From assembly GCA_051649305.1 (NCBI GenBank), contig JBOFGV010000086.1, forward strand, positions 1 through 12,510: a stretch of 12,510 bases of DNA, given 5' to 3'. Origin of the DNA: JADCCX01 sp051649305. Its GTDB lineage: Bacteria; Pseudomonadota; Alphaproteobacteria; Rhizobiales; Beijerinckiaceae. The position numbers and the translations under genes are program-made. The notes under the pieces are model-generated. The model ran no database searches, was not told where the DNA came from, and was given only the letters and a program-made list of their open reading frames with translations. Of the stretch, positions 1 to 5,178 are shown one piece after another (the first letter of the stretch is position 1; every line of letters starts with the position of its first letter).

Positions 1-39
1 CACAACGGTTGCCGTCCACGCAAGCGTCGCCGCGTCTGA
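1..39 (+). CDS. rpsK: 30S ribosomal protein S11, C-terminal end (partial)
   Basis: The first 36 bases read HNGCRPRKRRRV followed by TGA at 37-39. This is the highly conserved basic C-terminal tail of ribosomal protein S11, which binds 16S rRNA on the platform of the small subunit. The rest of the gene lies to the left of the window. Its place directly before rpoA is the normal order of the bacterial alpha operon (rpsM-rpsK-rpoA-rplQ), which supports the call despite the short length. Confidence 0.93.
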   Translation, partial: HNGCRPRKRRRV

Positions 40-98
40 TTTCACGAAGCAATATTTGAGTGCGTTTTTTCATTTACTGATTCAATCCTAGGCTTCTC

Positions 99-124
99 GG
101 CAATTTCCCTTTTCGGGGGTTGCC
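99..124 (+). promoter_or_regulatory. Hairpin in the rpsK-rpoA spacer
   Basis: GGCAA at 99-103 pairs with TTGCC at 120-124. Two possible T-G wobbles (104-105 with 118-119) and CCC 107-109 with GGG 115-117 continue the stem, with one bulged T at 106 and a TTTTC loop. It ends 16 nt before the rpoA ATG. No T-run follows, so it does not look like an intrinsic terminator. A role in transcript processing, mRNA stability or rpoA translation is inference only. Confidence 0.4.
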
Positions 125-140
125 AACAAACATCAGGAAT

Positions 141-1163
141 ATGACCGTGATCCAGAAAAACTGGCAGGAACTGATCAAACCCCAAAAGCTTCAGGTTACG
201 AAGGGCGATGATCCGACGCGGGTTGCAACCATTGTTGCAGAGCCGCTTGAGCGTGGTTTTGGACTGACGCTGGGCAACGCCCTGCGCCGTGTGCTTTTGT
301 CATCCCTTCAGGGTGCTGCTGTATCTGCTCTGCAGATCGACGGCGTTCTGCATGAATTCTCTTCTATCCCCGGCGTGCGCGAAGACGTGACCGACATCGT
401 TCTCAACATCAAGGATGTTGCGATCAAGATGCAGGGTGACGGACCAAAGCGCATGACCCTGCGCAAGTCTGGCCCGGGTGCCGTGACTGCTGGTGACATC
501 GCTGTCATCGGCGATGTGCAGATCCTCAATCCAGAACTTGTGCTCTGCACACTGGATGATGGCGCTGACATCCGCATGGAAATGACCGTCAACACCGGCA
601 AGGGCTATGTCTCATCAGACAAGAACCGTTCGGAAGATTCGCCCATCGGCATGATCCCGATCGACAGCCTCTACTCGCCTGTGAAGCGCGTGTCCTACCG
701 CGTCGAGAACACCCGTTCCGGCCAGATTCTGGACTATGACAAGCTGACACTGACCATCGAAACCGATGGTTCGATCACGCCTGATGATGCACTGGCCTAT
801 TCTGCCCGCATTCTGCAGGACCAGCTTGATATCTTCCTGAACTTTGAAGAGCCTAAGAAGGCTGAAACCGCTCCGGCCATTCCAGAGCTGGCGTTCAACC
901 CTGCGCTTCTCAAGAAGGTGGACGAACTCGAACTCTCGGTTCGTTCTGCCAACTGCCTCAAGAACGATAACATCGTTTACATCGGTGATCTTATCCAGAA
1001 AACCGAAGCCGAGATGCTGCGCACCCCGAACTTTGGTCGCAAGTCTCTCAACGAAATCAAGGAAGTGCTTGCCCAGATGGGTCTGCACCTTGGTATGGAC
1101 GTCACCGGTTGGCCGCCTGAGAACATCGAAGATCTGGCCAAGCGTTTCGAAGAACACTACTGA
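141..1163 (+). CDS. rpoA: DNA-directed RNA polymerase subunit alpha
   Basis: The alpha subunit dimerises to start assembly of core RNA polymerase, and its C-terminal domain contacts UP elements and activators. The 340-residue product matches the family length. The N-terminal domain (about 1-235) contains the conserved assembly motif TLGNALRRVLLSS (43-55) and HEFSSIPGVREDV (71-83). A short linker follows (about 236-250), then the C-terminal domain with VRSANCLK (267-274, the DNA-contacting helix) and TPNFGRKSLNEIKE (295-308). The ATG at 141 gives MTVIQKNWQELIKP. A GTG at 147 would give MIQKNWQELIKP, the form I recall from several alphaproteobacteria, and sits better behind AGGA at 135-138 (8 nt, against 2 nt for the ATG). 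A TTG at 120 also opens the frame but lies inside a hairpin and adds residues not typical of the family. It is co-directional with rpsK (101-nt gap) and rplQ. Confidence 0.97.
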   Translation: MTVIQKNWQELIKPQKLQVTKGDDPTRVATIVAEPLERGFGLTLGNALRRVLLSSLQGAAVSALQIDGVLHEFSSIPGVREDVTDIVLNIKDVAIKMQGDGPKRMTLRKSGPGAVTAGDIAVIGDVQILNPELVLCTLDDGADIRMEMTVNTGKGYVSSDKNRSEDSPIGMIPIDSLYSPVKRVSYRVENTRSGQILDYDKLTLTIETDGSITPDDALAYSARILQDQLDIFLNFEEPKKAETAPAIPELAFNPALLKKVDELELSVRSANCLKNDNIVYIGDLIQKTEAEMLRTPNFGRKSLNEIKEVLAQMGLHLGMDVTGWPPENIEDLAKRFEEHY

Positions 1164-1183
1164 GCACACGCTCATAACTAGGG

Positions 1184-1209
1184 AGCATCTGGTGATGATA
1201 CCAGATGCT
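1184..1209 (+). promoter_or_regulatory. Perfect 10-bp hairpin in the rpoA-rplQ spacer
   Basis: AGCATCTGGT (1184-1193) and ACCAGATGCT (1200-1209) are exact reverse complements around a 6-nt loop GATGAT. The hairpin begins 20 nt after the rpoA stop codon. No T-run follows, so it is not a standard terminator. It could be a processing or stability element separating the rpoA and rplQ parts of the message. The structure is visible directly; the function is unknown. Confidence 0.55.
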
Positions 1210-1222
1210 GGCCCTGACAGGT

Positions 1223-1247
1223 CGACTGTACCGTGGCACGGCAGTCG
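1223..1247 (+). promoter_or_regulatory. Second hairpin, just upstream of the rplQ ribosome-binding site
   Basis: CGACTG (1223-1228) pairs with CAGTCG (1242-1247). After a two-base TA bulge, CCG (1231-1233) pairs with CGG (1239-1241) around a TGGCA loop. It ends 8 nt before the rplQ Shine-Dalgarno sequence AAGGAG (1256-1261). The position would suit modulation of rplQ translation, but that is inference. Confidence 0.45.
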
Positions 1248-1268
1248 TCAGAATCAAGGAGTAGCCAA

Positions 1269-1697
1269 ATGCGTCACGGTAACAAGGGCCGCCGATTTAA
1301 CCGCACGGTATCACATCGCAAGGCGATGTTCATGAACCTCTCGGGTGCTTTGATCACCCACGAGCAGATCACAACAACACTGCCAAAGGCCAAGGATCTT
1401 CGTCCGGTCGTTGAAAAGCTGGTGACCCTCGCCAAGCGTGGTGACCTGCATGCGCGCCGTCTGGCGATTGCTGAGCTGCGTGATGTGACTGTCGTCAAGC
1501 GTCTGTTTGATGTCATCGGCCCACGCTACAAGGAGCGCAACGGTGGTTACCTGCGCATCATGAAGGCCGGTTTCCGCAAGGGCGACAATGCCGCTATTGC
1601 AGTCATCGAGTTTGTCGAGCGCGATGTTGACGCCAAGGGCAAGAGCGATCTCGCCCGTGTAGCTGCCGAGCGTGCTGACCAGCCTGTTGCTGAATAA
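1269..1697 (+). CDS. rplQ: 50S ribosomal protein L17
   Basis: L17 is a structural protein of the large ribosomal subunit near the exit tunnel. The 142-residue product begins MRHGNKGRRFNRTVSHRKAM, the family signature, and contains NLSGALITHEQITTT and GPRYKERNGGYLRI. Length fits alphaproteobacterial L17 (about 140 residues). The ATG at 1269 is chosen because it gives the canonical N-terminus and has a strong Shine-Dalgarno AAGGAG at 1256-1261 with 7 nt spacing; an in-frame GTG at 1233 falls within the upstream hairpin. The gene is last in the alpha operon, 105 nt after rpoA, and is followed by a terminator. Nothing is unusual in the protein. Confidence 0.98.
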   Translation: MRHGNKGRRFNRTVSHRKAMFMNLSGALITHEQITTTLPKAKDLRPVVEKLVTLAKRGDLHARRLAIAELRDVTVVKRLFDVIGPRYKERNGGYLRIMKAGFRKGDNAAIAVIEFVERDVDAKGKSDLARVAAERADQPVAE

Positions 1698-1717
1698 TCC
1701 AGTTTTCTGCTGAATTT

Positions 1718-1745
1718 AAAAAGCGACCTTCGGGTCGCTTTTTTT
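1718..1745. terminator. Intrinsic terminator of the alpha operon, probably bidirectional
   Basis: GCGACC (1723-1728) and GGTCGC (1733-1738) form a stem closed by the very stable TTCG tetraloop (1729-1732). Seven T residues follow (1739-1745), and five A residues precede the stem (1718-1722), so the minus-strand transcript also ends in a U-run. On the plus strand it terminates rplQ. On the minus strand it lies immediately beyond the stop codon (1744-1746) of the BLUF gene. Confidence 0.93.
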
Positions 1746-2178
1746 ATGTCTGATCGTTGTCAGCGTCTGTCTGCGCCACATAAACCTGCGCAAATTCCAG
1801 AAAGCCAGGCGCACTGATACTCGCCAGCGCAGTGAGGCCTCTTGCTTGGTGTTGCGTTGCCGCGACTGTGTTGTCAAAACAGGTTGCCATGGACCAGTCG
1901 GCAAAGGTCAGTGCGTTGATGGGTTCCCGGCTAAGCGTCGTGACGTTACGGTGTCTGGAATCAGCTTTGATTTTTGAATAAAGACCATCCAGCGCAGTCT
2001 TTGGTCCTTCAAGAATCTGGCAGAAGTGTCTGGTATCGAACATCAGGAAACCGCAGATGCCGGTTTGGCTGTTTTTGCTGCGCGCGGTTGAAACAATATC
2101 ATTGAAGTGCACGAAAAGACGGTTGCCAGAAACGGTCATGGCGTTTTCGCTGCGGTAGATGAGGCGTTCCAGCTGCAT
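1744..2178 (-). CDS. Short BLUF-domain blue-light photoreceptor protein
   Basis: BLUF domains bind FAD and sense blue light through hydrogen-bond rearrangement around the flavin. From the ATG at 2178 the product is 144 residues, starting MQLERLIYRS. Photocycle residues appear intact: Tyr8, Asn36, Gln54 (in FCQILEG), Trp95 and Met97 (in DWSM). Compared with Slr1694 (Y8, N32, Q50, W91, M93, from memory), the tyrosine number is identical and the others are all shifted by exactly 4, consistent with one insertion and supporting this start. The usual GITG motif reads GICG (residues 41-44). DSRHRNV is the conserved D-x-RH-x-x-V element. About 40 C-terminal residues follow the domain, typical of short BLUF proteins, with no attached output domain. 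An ATG at 2244 would add 22 residues rich in Thr and Lys; neither start has a clear Shine-Dalgarno. The output partner is unknown. Confidence 0.88.
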   Translation of the reverse strand: MQLERLIYRSENAMTVSGNRLFVHFNDIVSTARSKNSQTGICGFLMFDTRHFCQILEGPKTALDGLYSKIKADSRHRNVTTLSREPINALTFADWSMATCFDNTVAATQHQARGLTALASISAPGFLEFAQVYVAQTDADNDQT

Positions 2179-2244
2179 GGGGATTTCGCAGTAAATTGTT
2201 GTTTCTGTTGTTGTTTTCGATTTGAGCCTGCAGACGCAGCTCAT

Positions 2245-2412
2245 ATAAGTATATTTATATAAAATGGCGTCGATTTAAAGCACACATTGAATCATATGTG
2301 TTTTTACTTACACCCTGCGTTGCTTGTTTCAATTTTTAAAAACCTTCGGCTTTCAACTCACACTGTGGCAGCTTATATCACCCTTAAACGTGATTTGGAT
2401 GAGGTTGAGACC
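2245..2412. promoter_or_regulatory. Divergent intergenic region between the BLUF gene and the protease gene
   Basis: This AT-rich stretch must hold promoters for both divergent genes, but I could not identify a convincing -35/-10 pair on either strand. Visible structure includes an AT-only dyad ATATAA-N6-TTATAT (2243-2260) and an operator-like dyad ACACAT-N8-ATGTGT (2282-2301). GAGG at 2401-2404 is a plausible ribosome-binding site 8 nt before the protease ATG. No obvious sigma-E or EcfG-type promoter was seen. Confidence 0.35.
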
Positions 2413-3855
2413 ATGGCTTCGCGAAACAGGATGTTCCCACCAATCGGTTCGCTTGTGCTGGCATCGCTTATGTTGTTTGCAGCGGCACCTCATCAAGCTT
2501 CAGCTCAAGGGTTCTTTCAGCGGCAGGTGCCGGACAGCAAGGCGCAGGTGCAGCTGTCCTTTGCGCCTCTGGTCAAGAAGGCCGCGCCCGCCGTGGTCAA
2601 TGTCTACGGTGCGCGGCGTGAACAACGGGCGCGCAATCCGTTCATGGATGATCCATTCTTCCGTGAGTTCTTCGGCGGTGGCCGTCAGGGACAAGAGCGT
2701 GTGCAACAGTCGGTTGGCTCTGGCGTCATTGTCGGATCTGATGGCATTGTTGTCACCAACCATCATGTGATCGAGGGCATGACTGAAGTGAAAGTGGCGC
2801 TGTCCGATCGTCGCGAGTTTGATGCTGATGTCATCCTGCGTGATCCGCGCACGGATCTTGCCGTGCTGCGCCTCAAGGGTGTGGCCGATGCGCAGCTGGC
2901 ATCCTTGCCACTGGGTGATTCCGATATTCTGGAAGTGGGTGATATCGTGCTGGCGGTCGGCAACCCCTTCGGTGTGGGGCAAACCGTGACACAGGGCATT
3001 GTTTCGGCACTCGCCCGCACGCAGGTTGGTGTTTCGGATTATCAGTTCTTTGTGCAGACCGATGCTGCGATCAATCCCGGTAACTCCGGTGGTGCGCTCA
3101 TTGACATGAATGGCCGTCTGATGGGCATCAACACCGCGATCTTTTCAAAGTCCGGCGGCAGTCATGGCATCGGCTTTGCGATTCCCGCTAACATGGTCAA
3201 GATCGTCATCGACAGTGCACGCGGCGGTGGTGCCACCGTCAAGCGCCCGTGGTTTGGCGCAAGGCTTGACAGCGTAGACCGCGAGAAGGCGGAAGCGCTG
3301 GGGCTTGATCGTCCCTCAGGTGCGCTGGTCGCCAGTGTTGTTGACAAGGGTCCGGCGGCTGAAGCTGGCATCCGCCGTGGTGATGTGATTGTCGCGGTGG
3401 ACAGCCAGGAAATCACGGACCCTGATGCCTTTGGTTTCCGCTTTGCCACCAAGGGCACATCCGGCATGTCAACGCTCACAGTGCTGCGCGGTGGCAGGCG
3501 CATCGCTGTTCCTGTGAAGCTCGGCGCCGCGCCTGAAACGCGCCCGCGCGATGCAGTTGAGATCAAGACGCGTTCGCCACTGGCTGGCCTGACCGTGGTC
3601 AACATGTCGCCAGCTGTCGCCGAGGAGCTTTCGGTTGATGCCGTCACAGAAGGTGTGGCCGTTGCTACGGTTGAGGATGGCTCAAACGCTCAGCAGGTTG
3701 GTTTCCAGAAGGGTGATATCATTTTGGGAATCAACAACGAGACGCCCAAGACCAGCCGCGATGTAGAGCGCCTGACCAAGGATCGCGCCTATCGCTGGGT
3801 CATCCAGATCAGCCGGGGCGGGCAGGTGTTTACACAGCAATTGTTTGGCCGCTGA
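2413..3855 (+). CDS. Periplasmic Do-type serine endoprotease (DegP/DegQ/HtrA family)
   Basis: HtrA-family proteases degrade or chaperone misfolded envelope proteins. The ATG at 2413 gives 480 residues starting with a Sec signal peptide: basic MASRNR, a hydrophobic stretch about 11-25, and a probable AxA cleavage site ASA|Q at 31/32. The trypsin-like domain has the catalytic triad His118 (TNHHVIEG), Asp148 (DPRTDLAV) and Ser225 (GNSGGAL). Two PDZ domains follow, about 279-370 (starting near WFGARL) and about 390-473 (with GVAVATVEDGS and GDIILGIN). Length and architecture match DegP/DegQ. The frame is open upstream to a TTG at 2287, but those 42 residues are non-family sequence and would displace the signal peptide. 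The stop is 3 nt before rarA, so the two are very likely co-transcribed. DegP versus DegQ cannot be decided from sequence alone. Confidence 0.95.
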   Translation: MASRNRMFPPIGSLVLASLMLFAAAPHQASAQGFFQRQVPDSKAQVQLSFAPLVKKAAPAVVNVYGARREQRARNPFMDDPFFREFFGGGRQGQERVQQSVGSGVIVGSDGIVVTNHHVIEGMTEVKVALSDRREFDADVILRDPRTDLAVLRLKGVADAQLASLPLGDSDILEVGDIVLAVGNPFGVGQTVTQGIVSALARTQVGVSDYQFFVQTDAAINPGNSGGALIDMNGRLMGINTAIFSKSGGSHGIGFAIPANMVKIVIDSARGGGATVKRPWFGARLDSVDREKAEALGLDRPSGALVASVVDKGPAAEAGIRRGDVIVAVDSQEITDPDAFGFRFATKGTSGMSTLTVLRGGRRIAVPVKLGAAPETRPRDAVEIKTRSPLAGLTVVNMSPAVAEELSVDAVTEGVAVATVEDGSNAQQVGFQKGDIILGINNETPKTSRDVERLTKDRAYRWVIQISRGGQVFTQQLFGR

Positions 3856-3858
3856 CAC

Positions 3859-5166
3859 ATGACCAACCTCTTCGCCGCTGCTGGTATGGAGCGTGAGGCT
3901 CCCCGGCCTCTGGCGGACAGGTTGCGACCGCGCACACTGGCTGAGGTGGCGGGGCAGGGCCATTTGACCGGAGAAGACGGTGCGCTGACGCGCCTCGTTG
4001 ATGGTGGCTCTTTAGGCTCCATGATTTTCTGGGGGCCGCCAGGAACCGGCAAGACAACTGTTGCCCGCCTGCTGGCGCATGAAACCTCCCTGCAGTTCGA
4101 GCAGCTTTCCGCCATCTTCTCTGGCATTGCTGACCTGAAAAAGGTTTTTGATGCAGCCCGCGCCCGCCGCATGGCGGGGCAGGGTACATTGCTGTTTGTG
4201 GATGAGATCCACCGCTTCAACCGCACGCAGCAGGACAGCTTTTTGCCGGTAATGGAAGACGGCACAATCACGCTGATTGGAGCCACCACAGAGAACCCGT
4301 CTTTCGCCCTGAATGCTGCGCTTCTTTCCCGTGCAAGGGTCATGACCTTTGCAGCACTCGATGAAGCAGCACTCATGTCGTTGCTGGAGCGGGCTGAAGC
4401 TGAAGAGAGCAAGGCGCTGCCACTGGATGCCGATGCGCGTCATGCGCTGCTCGGCATGGCAGACGGCGACGGGCGCGCCATCCTGACGCTGGCCGAAGAG
4501 GTGTGGCGGGCGGCAAGGGTTGGCGAGGTGTTTGACCCTGCCGGATTGTCGCGTGTTATCCAGCGGCGTGCGCCGATCTATGACAAGTCACAGGACGGGC
4601 ATTACAACCTGATTTCAGCGCTCCACAAAACCGTGCGTGGGTCTGATCCTGATGCAGCACTCTATTATTTTTGCCGCATGATCGATGGTGGCGAAGACCC
4701 GCGCTTTCTGGCACGCCGATTGGTGCGCATGGCGGTTGAGGATATCGGTCTGGCTGATCCGCAGGCGCTCATCCATGCCCGTGCGGCCGCTGATGCCTAC
4801 GAGCAGCTTGGCTCTCCCGAAGGCGAACTAGCGCTGGCCAATGCTGTGATCTATCTGGCTACTGCGCCCAAGTCCAATGCTGCTTATGTGGCCTGGAAAG
4901 CCGCTGTGAAGACAGCGAAGCAGGCAGGGTCGCTCATGCCGCCCAAGACCATTCTCAATGCTCCCACCAAGTTCATGGGAGAAGAGGGTTATGGCGAAGG
5001 CTATGCCTATGACCATGATCAGCCCGATGCTTTCTCGGGCCAGGATTACTGGCCGGAGAAGCTGGGTCGCCAGAACTTCTACGATCCCCCGGAGCGCGGC
5101 TTCGAGCGCGATATCCGCAAGCGCCTCGATTGGTGGGCGCGGCTGCGCAAGGAGAGAGGCGGATAA
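3859..5166 (+). CDS. rarA: Replication-associated recombination protein A, AAA+ ATPase (MgsA/WRNIP1 family)
   Basis: RarA is a cytoplasmic clamp-loader-like ATPase that interacts with SSB and acts at stalled replication forks. The 435-residue product has the family length. Visible motifs are RPRTLAEVAGQGHL (23-36), Walker A GPPGTGKTT (59-67), Walker B LLFVDEIHRF (111-120), the sensor region GATTENPSF (141-149) and the arginine-finger segment LLSRAR (155-160). The C-terminal half holds the family motifs SALHKTVRGSDPDAALYY and RMIDGGEDPRFLARRL, and ends with the KFMGEEGYGEGYAYDHD region. The start is 3 nt after the protease stop (TGACACATG) with no Shine-Dalgarno visible, which suggests translational coupling. 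The gene converges with the adhesin gene, 12 nt between stops. Confidence 0.96.
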   Translation: MTNLFAAAGMEREAPRPLADRLRPRTLAEVAGQGHLTGEDGALTRLVDGGSLGSMIFWGPPGTGKTTVARLLAHETSLQFEQLSAIFSGIADLKKVFDAARARRMAGQGTLLFVDEIHRFNRTQQDSFLPVMEDGTITLIGATTENPSFALNAALLSRARVMTFAALDEAALMSLLERAEAEESKALPLDADARHALLGMADGDGRAILTLAEEVWRAARVGEVFDPAGLSRVIQRRAPIYDKSQDGHYNLISALHKTVRGSDPDAALYYFCRMIDGGEDPRFLARRLVRMAVEDIGLADPQALIHARAAADAYEQLGSPEGELALANAVIYLATAPKSNAAYVAWKAAVKTAKQAGSLMPPKTILNAPTKFMGEEGYGEGYAYDHDQPDAFSGQDYWPEKLGRQNFYDPPERGFERDIRKRLDWWARLRKERGG

Positions 5167-5177
5167 CCGCCGCTCTC
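5152..5177. terminator. Hairpin between convergent rarA and adhesin genes
   Basis: Bases 5152-5156 pair with 5173-5177 and 5158-5162 with 5167-5171, with one A-G mismatch (5157/5172) and the loop ATAA (5163-5166). The loop includes the rarA stop codon TAA (5164-5166). It is a strong 10-bp stem positioned to end transcription from both sides. No U-run follows in either direction, so efficient intrinsic termination is uncertain. Confidence 0.5.
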
Positions 5178-5178
5178 A

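Noticed and set aside
40..98. Possible terminator after rpsK because of the T-run near 65-70
   Set aside because: No stem precedes the T-run, and rpoA follows in the standard operon order.
615..1175. Minus-strand open frame of 186 codons opposite rpoA
   Set aside because: It is fully antisense to the conserved rpoA gene and has no family features.
2287..2412. In-frame upstream extension of the protease from a TTG
   Set aside because: The added 42 residues precede a normal signal peptide at the ATG at 2413 and do not resemble HtrA N-termini.
3789..4412. Minus-strand open frame of 207 codons opposite the start of rarA
   Set aside because: It overlaps the Walker motifs of rarA on the other strand and is Ser/Arg-rich shadow sequence.
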